A model generated the notes under the pieces. That model saw only the letters and a program-made list of their open reading frames with translations, did not search any database and was not told the DNA's origin. The translations under genes were made by a program, and so were the position numbers. 64,000 nt of DNA from UBA5066 sp048500275. Its GTDB lineage: Bacteria; Acidobacteriota; Thermoanaerobaculia; UBA5066. Each line of letters starts with the position of its first letter. Within the stretch, counting starts at the first letter, position 1. This document shows positions 43,228-51,322 of the stretch, one piece after another. Location: contig JASNYI010000003.1 in assembly GCA_048500275.1 (NCBI GenBank), positions 496,001-560,000 of the forward strand, written 5' to 3'.

Positions 43228-43602
43228 ATGAGAAGCCTCCGTGCCGCGGCCGCGCTCCTCCTCGGCCTCCTCCTCGCCGGTTGCGGCTGCCCCTGGGAGG
43301 GGCGAAACGTCTGGCTCGCGACCGATGTCTCCGAGGGGAAGACCCTCGAGGCGCGGGTGGGGGACGAGCTCCTCCTCGAGCTCGCGGTGGACCCCGGCTC
43401 GAAGGCGAGGTGGTTCGTCGTGGAGGTCGACGAGAAGGTTCTCGACCGCAAGGGCGCCGCCGAGGACGTGCCGGGCGGAGGCCGGGTGAGGATCCCGTTC
43501 CACGCCCGGCGCCCCGGCGTGACGGACCTCGTCGCCTTCTACGCCGCTTCGAGGACCGCCCCTCCCGAGAGGACCTTCCGGACGACGGTCTGGGTCCGCT
43601 GA
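43228..43602 (+). CDS. Small lipoprotein, chagasin-like fold possible
   Basis: 124 aa. The signal peptide ends in LLLAGC, a lipobox with Cys19. The mature part (VGDELLLELAVDPGSKARWFVVEVDEKVLD ... IPFHARRPGVTDLVAFYAAS ... RTFRTTVWVR) follows the strand order of chagasin/inhibitor-I42 proteins, which inhibit papain-like cysteine proteases, but the characteristic NPTTGYxW loop is not exact (DPGSKARW). It lies 10 nt after the sensor kinase. An ordinary lipoprotein is the safe call. Confidence 0.6.
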   Translation: MRSLRAAAALLLGLLLAGCGCPWEGRNVWLATDVSEGKTLEARVGDELLLELAVDPGSKARWFVVEVDEKVLDRKGAAEDVPGGGRVRIPFHARRPGVTDLVAFYAASRTAPPERTFRTTVWVR

Positions 43603-43649
43603 GGGTGCGCTCTGCGCCCCGGACGGTGTAACGTCGCTCCGCGAATCCG

Positions 43650-45581
43650 ATGAACGGCCTTCCGCTCCTCCCCGACGCCGAGTGGCTCGAGACGAACGGT
43701 CTCGGCGGCTTCGCCCTTTCGACCGTCTCCGGGCGCAACGCCCGCCGGTACCACGGCCTCGTCGTGGCGGCCACGACGCCGCCGACCGGCCGTGCCGTCC
43801 TCCTCGGGAAACTCGAAGAGACTCTCGTCGTCGGCCAGGAGCGGTTCGACCTCTCGGTCAACCGCTACGCAGGCCGCCTTCACCCGCGCGGCGATCTCCA
43901 CCTGCGCTCCTTCCGCGTCGATCCGTTCCCGACCTGGGAGTACGAGGCCGGGGGTGTTCGTCTCCGGCGGACGTTCTTCCTCGTCCACGGCGAGGACACG
44001 GCCGTCGTCTCGTGGGAGCTCATCACCGGGCCCGCGGGAGGCGTCCGCCTCGAGGTCCGCCCCCTCCTCGCCTACCGCGACCACCACCACCTCCGGGATG
44101 TGGCGACCCCCTGCGACCCCGCCGTCCTTCGCGAGGAGGGCGGCGTCCGGCTCAGCCCGGTCTGCGCCCTCCCGGACCTGCGCCTCGCGCACGACGCCGA
44201 CTCGGTCGCCGATACGTTCTTCTGGTACCGCGGGCTGGAGTACGACCTCGACCGCGAACGCGGCTTCGAGTACACCGAGGACCTCTTCTCTCCCCTGTCG
44301 TTCGGGTGGGACCTCTCGGCCCGCCCGGAGGCGACCCTTCTCGCGACGCTCGGGAGCCGCCGGGCCGAGGACGCCCCCGAGCTCAGGGCCGCCGAGGAGA
44401 AGCGCCGCCGCCGCGTCGAGGGGGCCGGCTCGGACCGCCGCCTCCTCCGCCTCCTGCGCGCGGCGGCCGACCGCTTCGTCGTGAGACGCGCCGAGGGCTG
44501 GACGATCGTCGCCGGGTACCCCTGGTTCACCGACTGGGGGCGCGACGCGATGATCGCCCTGCCCGGCCTGCTCCTGGCGACCCGCCGGTTCGACGTGGCC
44601 CGGTCGGTCCTCGAGACGTTCGCGCGCCACGTCGACCGCGGCATGGTCCCGAACCGCTTCCCCGACGAGGGTTCGGAGCCCGAGTACAACAACGTCGACG
44701 CCACGCTCTGGTTCGTGGAGGCCGTCCGCGCCTACCACGAGGCGACGCGCGACGACGCGTTCCGGCGGCAGGTCTACCCGCTCCTCGTCGAGATCGTGGA
44801 GCGCCACCTGCGAGGGACGCGATTCGGCATCCGCGCCGACGTCGACGCCCTCCTCTCCTCGGGCGAGCCGGGGCAGCAGCTGACCTGGATGGACGCCCGC
44901 GTGGACGGCGTCGTCGTGACGCCCCGCTCGGGCAAGCCCGTGGAGGTCCAGGCCCTCTGGCACAACGCCCTCCGGACCGTCGCCCTCTACGCGGCCGACC
45001 TCGGCGACGCGTTCACCGCGGCGCGCCTCCTCGCCCTCGCCGACCAGGCGCGGGAGAGCTTCGGCGCACTCTTCTGGGACGAGAAGGTCGGACATCTCGC
45101 CGACGTCGTCTCTCCCGACGGCATCCGCGACCTCTCCTTCCGCCCGAACCAGCTCCTGGCCCTCTCCCTGCACCGGCCGCTCCTGACGGGGCGCCGGGCC
45201 GAGCGGGTCCTGCGGACGGTCGAGGAGCGGCTGCTCACGCCGTACGGCCTCCGGACCCTCGACCCGGCGCACCCCGACTACCGCGGCCGGTTCGAGGGCG
45301 GCCCCGCCGAGCGGGACGCGGCCTACCACCAGGGAACGGTCTGGCCCTGGCTCCTCGGCCCGCTCGTCGACGCCCACCTCGCCGTGAGGGGGAACACGCC
45401 CGAGAGCCGCCGGACGGCGTCCGCGTGGCTCGCCCCGCTCGTGGAGCACCTCTTCGGCCCCGGCCTCGGCCAGCTCCCCGAGGTCTTCGACGGCGACCCG
45501 CCCCACCGCCCCGGCGGCTGCGTGGCGCAGGCCTGGAGCGTCGGCGAGGTGCTGCGGGCCGTCCTGAGAACCGGGGCCTGA
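43650..45581 (+). CDS. Amylo-alpha-1,6-glucosidase-type glycogen debranching enzyme (GH133-like)
   Basis: 643 aa, no signal peptide. The N-terminal GDE_N-like domain opens EWLETNGLGGFALSTVSGRNARRYHGLVVAA. The C-terminal (alpha/alpha)6 barrel contains YPWFTDWGRDAMIALPGLLLATRRFDVARSVLETFA, EPEYNNVDATLWFVEAVRAY and GTVWPWLLGPLVDAHLAVRG. The acid pair expected of GH133 lies in DWGRDAMIALPGL and in the GAxVDAxxG-like C-terminal region. It removes alpha-1,6 branches from glycogen or limit dextrin in the cytosol. With the GH63 enzyme at 18320 it hints at stored-glucan use, though the two loci are separate. Confidence 0.88.
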   Translation: MNGLPLLPDAEWLETNGLGGFALSTVSGRNARRYHGLVVAATTPPTGRAVLLGKLEETLVVGQERFDLSVNRYAGRLHPRGDLHLRSFRVDPFPTWEYEAGGVRLRRTFFLVHGEDTAVVSWELITGPAGGVRLEVRPLLAYRDHHHLRDVATPCDPAVLREEGGVRLSPVCALPDLRLAHDADSVADTFFWYRGLEYDLDRERGFEYTEDLFSPLSFGWDLSARPEATLLATLGSRRAEDAPELRAAEEKRRRRVEGAGSDRRLLRLLRAAADRFVVRRAEGWTIVAGYPWFTDWGRDAMIALPGLLLATRRFDVARSVLETFARHVDRGMVPNRFPDEGSEPEYNNVDATLWFVEAVRAYHEATRDDAFRRQVYPLLVEIVERHLRGTRFGIRADVDALLSSGEPGQQLTWMDARVDGVVVTPRSGKPVEVQALWHNALRTVALYAADLGDAFTAARLLALADQARESFGALFWDEKVGHLADVVSPDGIRDLSFRPNQLLALSLHRPLLTGRRAERVLRTVEERLLTPYGLRTLDPAHPDYRGRFEGGPAERDAAYHQGTVWPWLLGPLVDAHLAVRGNTPESRRTASAWLAPLVEHLFGPGLGQLPEVFDGDPPHRPGGCVAQAWSVGEVLRAVLRTGA

Positions 45582-45639
45582 ACCGCGGGCCCGCCCTGGC
45601 ACCTGCTTCATCCCGTCCACATACCGTCCTCACGTCACC

Positions 45640-45667
45640 TTGACACCCCTCTTACATCTGCTAGCGT
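45640..45667 (+). promoter_or_regulatory. Putative sigma-70-type promoter of the Pst operon
   Basis: TTGACA at 45640-45645 is followed after 16 nt by TAGCGT (45662-45667), about 55 nt before the ATG at 45722. The -35 box is perfect, the -10 weak. No clear pair of Pho-box repeats could be placed, so phosphate control is inferred only from the operon content. Confidence 0.35.
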
Positions 45668-45721
45668 GCCCCGTTGCAAGGAGATAGCGGGGAGGCGGAT
45701 TCCTCTCTCGCCACGACGAGG

Positions 45722-46828
45722 ATGCCGACCCGACTCGAAGAGTCCCTCGAACGCGACATCGACCGTATTCGCCAGCAGCTCCTCGAGATGTCCGGTCTCG
45801 CGGAAGGGGCGTTGCGCGACTGCGTCGAGGCCCTCACCGGGGGCAACCGCCAGCGCGGCTACGCCGTCATCCTGCGCGACCAGCTCATCGACGAGAAGGA
45901 GAAGGAGATCGACCGCCTCTGCCTGGAGTTCCTCCTCCGGCAGCAGCCCGTCGGCATCCACCTGCGCCTCGCCTACAGCGCGATCAAGATCAACCTCGAG
46001 CTGGAGCGCGTCGGCGACTACGCCGAGAGCATCGCCCGGCAGATTCTCCGCCTGAACACGCTCCCGGAGGCCCCCGAGCCGCTGCGCAGACGGCTCGTCG
46101 AGATGGCCGACCTCTCGATCCCGATGATCCACGACGCCATCGAGGCGTTCGTGAAGCAGGACGCCGAGCTCGCCCGGACGGTCATCGTGAGCGAGCCGGC
46201 CGTCGACGCCCTCCTCGGCAAGCTCGTCACCGAGCTCGTCGAGGAGGTCCGCGCCTCGCGGATCCTCCCGGAGATGCTCGTGGCCCTCTCCACGATCGGC
46301 CGCCGCTTCGAGCGCGTCGCCGACCAGGCGCGCAACGTGTGCATGGAGACGCTCTACATGTGCACGGGCCAGTACGCCAAGCACCCGGGCGCCGACACGT
46401 TCCGCGTCCTCTTCGTGGGCGAGCACAACTCCTGCCGCAGCCAGATGGCCGAAGCCATCGCGCAGTCGCTCGACCAGTCCCGGTTCGTCTTCTCGAGCGC
46501 GGGACTCGACCCGCGGGCGATCGACCCGAAGACCCTCTCGTTCCTGAAGGAGAAGGGCTTCGACGTCAGCCGCATGGCGCCCAAGGGCACCGACCAGGTC
46601 CCGAACCTCGACTTCTACAACGTCGTCGTCGGGGTCGCGAAGGAGGCGCAGGCGGCGTTCCCGCGCACGCCCCGCAACCTCGTCTACGTCGACTGGTCCA
46701 TCGACGACCCGTCGCGCCTCGAGGGCTCCCCCGCCGAGATCGACGCGGCCTACGAAGCCGCCTACGCCTACCTGTCCCGAAACGTGAGAGACCTCGTCGG
46801 CGCCGTCCTCGGCATCCCCGTCGACTGA
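45722..46828 (+). CDS. PhoU fused to a degenerate LMW-phosphatase/ArsC-like domain
   Basis: 368 aa from the ATG at 45722; a TTG at 45674 in frame is a less likely start. Residues about 1-225 form two PhoU three-helix bundles with both E-x3-D metal motifs (ELERVGDYAESIAR; RFERVADQARNV). Residues about 230-368 match the low-molecular-weight phosphatase/arsenate-reductase fold: VLFVGEHNSCRSQMAEAIAQSL, FSSAGLDP, LKEKGFDVS, WSIDDPSRL. The nucleophilic Cys of the C-x5-R loop is Gly233; C238 and R239 are kept. So the phosphatase part is probably inactive and may bind phosphate or a partner. PhoU proteins inhibit phosphate uptake and Pho signalling; here it leads the pst genes. Confidence 0.85.
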   Translation: MPTRLEESLERDIDRIRQQLLEMSGLAEGALRDCVEALTGGNRQRGYAVILRDQLIDEKEKEIDRLCLEFLLRQQPVGIHLRLAYSAIKINLELERVGDYAESIARQILRLNTLPEAPEPLRRRLVEMADLSIPMIHDAIEAFVKQDAELARTVIVSEPAVDALLGKLVTELVEEVRASRILPEMLVALSTIGRRFERVADQARNVCMETLYMCTGQYAKHPGADTFRVLFVGEHNSCRSQMAEAIAQSLDQSRFVFSSAGLDPRAIDPKTLSFLKEKGFDVSRMAPKGTDQVPNLDFYNVVVGVAKEAQAAFPRTPRNLVYVDWSIDDPSRLEGSPAEIDAAYEAAYAYLSRNVRDLVGAVLGIPVD

Positions 46829-46852
46829 ACCGCCCGAACGACAGGAGAGCCC

Positions 46853-47809
46853 ATGACCCGACTCCGTTCCGCGAAGCCGATGTGGTCCGTCCTTGCCCTC
46901 GCCGGGGCGCTCGCCGTCCCCGCCTGCGGTGGCGGCGGCGCGAAGGAATCGAGACCGCAGCGGACCGTCATCCAGAACAAGGGCTCCGACACGATGGTCA
47001 ACGTCGCCCAGGTCTGGGCCGAGGAGTACCGCAAGGCCGCCCCCGACGTGGAGGTCGAGGTCTCGGGAGGCGGGTCGGGCGTCGGCATCGCGGCCCTCAT
47101 CAAGGGGGCGGTCGACATCGCCAACGCCAGCCGAGACCTCAAGCCGAGCGAGGCCGAGATGGCGACGAAGAACACCGGGAAGGCGCCGGTCGACGTCAAG
47201 GTCGGCTACGACGCCCTCGCCGTCTTCGTCCACAAGGACAACCCGATGACCGAGATCACCCTCGAGCAGCTCACCGCGCTCTATGCCGAGGGGGGGAAGG
47301 TCACCCGGTGGTCGGAGCTCGGCATCACGATCCCGGGCGTTACGGACGACACGATCGTGAGGGTGAGCCGGCAGTCCAGCTCGGGCACCTACGAGTTCTT
47401 CCGCGAGCACGCCCTTTCGAACCGCGACTTCCGCCTCGGCTCCCGCGACCTGAACGGCTCCAAGGAGGTCGTCGAGCTCGTCGGTACCACCCCGACGGCC
47501 ATCGGCTACAGCGGCATGGGGTACGCGACAGCGGCCGTGAAGATGCTCGGCGTCGCCCCGGCGGCCGGAACGCCGGCCGTCGCGCCGACGATCGCCGCCG
47601 TCCACGACAAGAGCTACCCGCTCGCGCGCTCGCTCCACCTCTACACCCTCGGCGAGCCCGAGGGGGCCGTGAAGGCCTACCTCGACTGGATTCTCTCCCC
47701 CGCCGGCCAGAAGGTCGTCGAGGACGCCGGGTACGTGCCGATCGCCGCGGCCCCGGAGCCCGGCGAGGCCCCGGCGGCTGCCCCCGAAACGCCTCAGCCG
47801 CAGACCTGA
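46853..47809 (+). CDS. pstS: Phosphate-binding lipoprotein PstS
   Basis: 318 aa. Signal peptide with a lipobox-like AVPAC (Cys25). Typical PstS sequence: IQNKGSDTMVNVAQVWAEEYRKAAPDVEVEVSGGGSGVGIAAL, ANASRDLKPSE, VGYDALAVFVHKDNP, RQSSSGTYEFFREHAL (phosphate-binding serine/threonine loop) and AIGYSGMGYATAAVK. It delivers phosphate to the PstCA channel. The C-terminal tail after about 295 is Pro/Ala/Glu-rich. It starts 24 nt after the PhoU fusion and lies 64 nt before pstC. ACAGGAGAG is the ribosome-binding site. Confidence 0.95.
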   Translation: MTRLRSAKPMWSVLALAGALAVPACGGGGAKESRPQRTVIQNKGSDTMVNVAQVWAEEYRKAAPDVEVEVSGGGSGVGIAALIKGAVDIANASRDLKPSEAEMATKNTGKAPVDVKVGYDALAVFVHKDNPMTEITLEQLTALYAEGGKVTRWSELGITIPGVTDDTIVRVSRQSSSGTYEFFREHALSNRDFRLGSRDLNGSKEVVELVGTTPTAIGYSGMGYATAAVKMLGVAPAAGTPAVAPTIAAVHDKSYPLARSLHLYTLGEPEGAVKAYLDWILSPAGQKVVEDAGYVPIAAAPEPGEAPAAAPETPQPQT

Positions 47810-47873
47810 GGAGGTCCCTGGGCATGGACACGCCGAGCCCCGTGGCCCCTCGTCGCGGGGAGCTCTCCGCAAC

Positions 47874-48803
47874 ATGAGCCCGGAGCCCTCGAACGCGGCC
47901 CCCGCGCGCGCCGAGCGGCCGCGCGCCGCCGTTCTCGCGGAGAAGGCCTTCGAGGCGCTGATCCGGCTGAGCGGAGTCAGCGCCATCCTCTTCGTCGCCG
48001 CCATCTTCTTCTTCGTCCTGCGAGAGGCGGCGCCCGTCCTCTTCAGCGAGGGCTTCTCCGTCGTCCAGTTCCTCTTCTCGACCGAGTGGTACCCGACGTC
48101 GGCCACGAACGTCCGCTACGGCACCTTCGCGCTGACGGTCGGCACGGTGAGCGTCACCGCGCTGGCGATGGTGATCGCCGTCCCCTTCGGGCTCGGCGCC
48201 GCGATCTTCCTCTCGGAGTTCTGCTCGCCGCGGGTCCGCGAGACGCTCAAGGTCGTCATCGAGCTCCTCTCGGCGATCCCGAGCGTCGTCTGGGGGTTCA
48301 TCGGCCTGACGGTGATGAGCAAGCTCATCGTCACGACGACCGGCGCGCCGGTCGGCGTGAACGTCCTGAACGGCGGGATCATCCTCGCCCTCATGAGCGT
48401 CCCCGTCATCGTCTCCATCGGCGAGGACGCCCTGAAGGCCGTCCCCGACTCGTTCCGCGAGGCCGGCGTCGCCCTCGGCGCCACGCGCTGGCAGCTCGTC
48501 TACCGGGTCCTCCTCCCCGCCGCGAAGAACGGCCTCCTCGCGGCCGTCCTCCTCGGCGTCGGCCGGGCCGTGGGCGAGACGATGGCCGTCCTCATGGCGA
48601 CGGGCCACGCCGTCCACATCCCCGGGAGCCTCCTCGACTCCGTCCGCACGCTCACGGCCAACATCGCCGCCGAGCTCGGCGAGGCCCCCTCCGGCTCCGA
48701 CCACTACCGCGTCCTCTTCCTCACCGGGACGCTTCTCTTCCTCATCACGCTCGTCGTGAACCTCACGGCCGACTTCGTCGTCCGCGGGATCCGGAGGAAG
48801 TAG
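47874..48803 (+). CDS. pstC: Phosphate ABC transporter permease PstC
   Basis: 309 aa with six predicted membrane helices. PstC-type landmarks include ILFVAAIFFFVLREAAPVLF (TM1), FSTEWYPTSATNVRYGTFALTVGTVSVTALAMVIAVPFGLGAAIFLSEF, SAIPSVVWGFIGLTVM and the EAA loop SIGEDALKAVPDSFREAGVALGATRWQLVYRVLLPAAKNG, which docks on the ATPase coupling helix. Its partner pstA follows directly. ATG at 47874 in the polycistronic run. Confidence 0.93.
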   Translation: MSPEPSNAAPARAERPRAAVLAEKAFEALIRLSGVSAILFVAAIFFFVLREAAPVLFSEGFSVVQFLFSTEWYPTSATNVRYGTFALTVGTVSVTALAMVIAVPFGLGAAIFLSEFCSPRVRETLKVVIELLSAIPSVVWGFIGLTVMSKLIVTTTGAPVGVNVLNGGIILALMSVPVIVSIGEDALKAVPDSFREAGVALGATRWQLVYRVLLPAAKNGLLAAVLLGVGRAVGETMAVLMATGHAVHIPGSLLDSVRTLTANIAAELGEAPSGSDHYRVLFLTGTLLFLITLVVNLTADFVVRGIRRK

Positions 48804-48805
48804 CT

Positions 48806-49699
48806 GTGGCCGGCCGCTTCGCGAAGACTCCTCACATCGCCCGCAAGGAGATCGCGGAGGCGGTGGCGAAGGGCGTCTTCGGCCTCATGTCCGCCGCGAT
48901 GATCCTGCCGCTCGTCCTCATCGTCGGCTACCTCGTCGTCCTGGCGTGGCCGACCCTGAGCTGGGAGTTCCTCCTCGACGTCCCGCGGCGCGGCATGACG
49001 GACGGCGGCATCTGGCCCGCGTTCGTCGGGACCCTCTACCTCGTCGGGATCTCCCTCGTCGTCTCGGCGCCGATCGGCGTCCTGGCCGCGATCTACCTCA
49101 ACGAGTACGCAAAGGACAACTGGTTCAACCGGCTCGTCAACCTCGCCGTCATCAACCTGGCGGGCGTCCCGAGCATCGTCCACGCCCTTTTCGGCCTCGG
49201 CGCCTTCGTCTACGCCGCGCGCTTCGGCTACTCCATCCTCTCCGCCTCGCTGACGCTCGCCATCATGACGCTCCCCGTCATCATCGCGTCGACGCGCGAG
49301 GCGCTCGCCTCGGTCCCGATGGCCTTCCGCGAGGCGTGCTGGAACGTCGGCGCGACGCGGTGGCAGACCGTCCGGACCGTCGTCCTGCCGAACTCCGTCA
49401 GCGGCATCCTCACCGGTGTCATCCTCCAGGTGAGCCGCGCCGCGGGCGAGACGGCGCCGATCATGTTCACCGGCGCCGTCTTCTTCAAGGCCGTCGAGCG
49501 CGGAGACCTCTTCCCCTACGGCCTGAAGGACCAGTGCATGGCCCTCTCCATGCACCTCTACACCCTCGCGACCCAGGTGCCGAACGTGAAGGAGTCGCTT
49601 CCCTACGCGACGGCCGTCGTCCTCCTCGGCTCCGTCCTCCTCGTGAACGCCACGGCGATCGTCGTCAGGATCTGGCTCCGCAACAGGAAGAAGTGGTGA
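48806..49699 (+). CDS. pstA: Phosphate ABC transporter permease PstA
   Basis: 297 aa from a GTG at 48806, two bases after the pstC stop; GGAGGAAG lies in the end of pstC. Six helices; the EAA loop is STREALASVPMAFREACWNVGATRWQTVRTVVLPNSVSG. Other PstA marks are FLLDVPRRGMTDGGIWPAFVGTLYLVGISLVVSAPIGVLAAIYLNEYA and APIMFTGAVFF. It forms the channel with PstC; the two permeases carry non-identical EAA loops, which allows each to prefer a different ATPase subunit. Confidence 0.93.
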   Translation: MAGRFAKTPHIARKEIAEAVAKGVFGLMSAAMILPLVLIVGYLVVLAWPTLSWEFLLDVPRRGMTDGGIWPAFVGTLYLVGISLVVSAPIGVLAAIYLNEYAKDNWFNRLVNLAVINLAGVPSIVHALFGLGAFVYAARFGYSILSASLTLAIMTLPVIIASTREALASVPMAFREACWNVGATRWQTVRTVVLPNSVSGILTGVILQVSRAAGETAPIMFTGAVFFKAVERGDLFPYGLKDQCMALSMHLYTLATQVPNVKESLPYATAVVLLGSVLLVNATAIVVRIWLRNRKKW

Positions 49700-49703
49700 G
49701 GCC

Positions 49704-50480
49704 GTGACGGGGACCTCGAACACGGCGGAGAAGGAGATCGAGGTCAGGGACCTTCGTCTCTCCTACGGGGGGACGGAGGTCCTCCACGGCATTTCCTTCG
49801 ACGTCTTCCGCAACGAGATCCTGGCCGTCATCGGCCCGGCCCAGTCGGGGAAGACCTCGATGCTGCGCTGCCTGAACCGCACGATCGAGTTCACCGCCAC
49901 CGCCCGGGTGTCGGGGACGATCCGCGTCGGCGGCGAGGACGTCGCGAAGGCGAAGGACATCTTCGCCCTCCGGCGGAAGATCGGGATGGTGGCTCCCCTG
50001 CCGGTCGGCCTCCCCCTGACGATCTACGACAACGTCGCCTTCGCGCCCCGCTGCTCGGGCCTGACGCGCAGTTCCGACCTCGACCCGATCGTCGAGAGGT
50101 GCCTGCGGCAGGCCGCCCTCTGGGACGAGGTGAAGGACCGGCTCGACAGCCTCGGGACGGCCCTTTCCGGCGGGCAGCAGCAGCGCCTCACCATCGCCCG
50201 CGCCCTCTCCCACCAGCCCGAGATCCTCTGCCTCGACGAGTTCTCCATCGCCATCGACCCGGTGACGACGATGCGGATCGAGGACGTCCTCAAGGAGCTC
50301 CGGCAGGAGATCACCATCGTCCTCGTGACGAACCTGACGCAGCAGGCCCGCCGCCTCTCCGACCGGACGATGTTCCTCCTGGAGGGCGACATCGTCGAGC
50401 TCGACGCCACCGAGGTCGTCTTCTCGGGCGAGGCCCGCAGCGAGAAGACGCGCGACTACGTCAACGGGGTCTTCGGATGA
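49704..50480 (+). CDS. pstB: PstB-like ATPase 1, degenerate Q-loop and H-loop
   Basis: 258 aa from a GTG at 49704. Walker A GPAQSGKTS (44-52) is intact in consensus but unusual in sequence, and the signature LSGGQ (154-158) is canonical. The Q-loop Gln is lost (MVAPLPVGLP instead of MVFQxPNP), the Walker B segment reads LDEF where PstB has LDEP, and the H-loop His is N210 (VTNLTQQA). So its own ATP site is predicted poorly active, while its signature can complete the partner's site. PstB1 ends in an ATGA overlap with PstB2. It is otherwise clearly PstB-like (RIEDVLKELRQEITIVLVTN). Second-best reading: a pseudo-ATPase. Confidence 0.9.
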   Translation: MTGTSNTAEKEIEVRDLRLSYGGTEVLHGISFDVFRNEILAVIGPAQSGKTSMLRCLNRTIEFTATARVSGTIRVGGEDVAKAKDIFALRRKIGMVAPLPVGLPLTIYDNVAFAPRCSGLTRSSDLDPIVERCLRQAALWDEVKDRLDSLGTALSGGQQQRLTIARALSHQPEILCLDEFSIAIDPVTTMRIEDVLKELRQEITIVLVTNLTQQARRLSDRTMFLLEGDIVELDATEVVFSGEARSEKTRDYVNGVFG

Positions 50481-51250
50481 GCGACGCCCCGAACGCCATC
50501 GAGACGCGGGGCCTCTCCCTCTGGTACGGGGGCTTCCAGGCGCTCTTCGACGTCTCGACGGACATCAAGCACGGGATCATCACCGCGCTCATCGGCCCGA
50601 GCGGCTGCGGGAAGACGACCCTTCTGCGCTGCTTCAACCGCGTCAACGAGCGCTACGGGAACGTCCGGACCGCGGGCGAGATCCGGATCCTCGGCGAGAG
50701 CATCTACGACCCCGACGTTTCGCTCGTCGAGCTCCGGAAGTCGGTCGGCATGGTCTTCCAGCGCCCGAACCCCCTCCCGATCTCCGTCTACGAGAACGTC
50801 GTCTTCGGCCTCAGGGTCCACACGCCGCGCACCGAGCTGAAGCGCTCCGTCCTCGACGAGGCGGTCGAGAAGGCCCTCACCGAGGTCGGCCTCTGGAAGG
50901 ACCTGAAGGACCGCCTCCACGCGAAGGCGACCGGCCTCCTCCTCGAGCAGCAGCAGAAGCTCTGCCTGGCCCGCCTCCTCCCGCTCAAGCCCGAGGTCAT
51001 CCTGATGGACGAGCCCGCCTCCGCCCTCGACGTCGGCGGCACGCGCGCCATCGAGGAGCTGATGTTCGAGCTGGCCGGCCGCTACACGATCGTCATCGTG
51101 ACGCACAACATGGCGCAGGCGCGGCGCGCGAGCGACGAGTGCATCTTCATGCTCATGGGAAAGCTCGTCGAGCACGCCCGCACCGAGGACCTCTTCCTCA
51201 ACCCCCGGGAGCCGAAGACCGCCGAGTACATCGAGGGCCGGTACGCCTAG
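50477..51250 (+). CDS. pstB: PstB-like ATPase 2, degenerate signature motif
   Basis: 257 aa; ATG overlaps the PstB1 stop as ATGA. Walker A GPSGCGKTT (40-48), Q-loop VFQRPNPLPISVYENV, Walker B VILMDEPASALD and H-loop H210 (VTHNMAQA) are all canonical for PstB. The ABC signature at 154-158 is LLLEQ instead of LSGGQ, followed by a normal QQKLCLARLL. Its catalytic half is thus complete, but it cannot contribute a normal signature to an ATP site. Together with PstB1 it should form one consensus site (Walker/H of this subunit plus LSGGQ of PstB1) and one dead site. Last gene of the operon; the stop codon is directly followed by a 60-bp palindrome. Confidence 0.92.
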   Translation: MSDAPNAIETRGLSLWYGGFQALFDVSTDIKHGIITALIGPSGCGKTTLLRCFNRVNERYGNVRTAGEIRILGESIYDPDVSLVELRKSVGMVFQRPNPLPISVYENVVFGLRVHTPRTELKRSVLDEAVEKALTEVGLWKDLKDRLHAKATGLLLEQQQKLCLARLLPLKPEVILMDEPASALDVGGTRAIEELMFELAGRYTIVIVTHNMAQARRASDECIFMLMGKLVEHARTEDLFLNPREPKTAEYIEGRYA

Positions 51251-51310
51251 GGGGTCAGGTCTTGATTTTCTATTCTGCTGCAGCAGAATAGAAAATCAAG
51301 ACCTGACCCC
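51251..51310. repeat. Perfect 60-bp palindrome (REP-like), left copy
   Basis: 30-bp arms with no loop: the left arm begins GGGGTCAGGTCTTGATTTTC, the right arm is its exact reverse complement. Starts on the first base after the pstB2 stop codon and ends 12 bp before the next gene. Much lower G+C than the surroundings. In RNA it would form a long hairpin and could act as a terminator between the operons. Confidence 0.95.
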
Positions 51311-51322
51311 ATCGGAGATCCC

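Noticed and set aside
38627..43231. 1534-aa plus-strand frame
   Set aside because: Spans several real genes in the wrong frame; low-complexity Arg/Pro translation.
39045..43451. 1468-aa minus-strand frame
   Set aside because: Antisense shadow of the sensor kinase; no domain signature.
51251..51310. Palindrome as a phage or integron attachment site
   Set aside because: No integrase, attC-like core or target duplication is visible; a REP-like element fits better.
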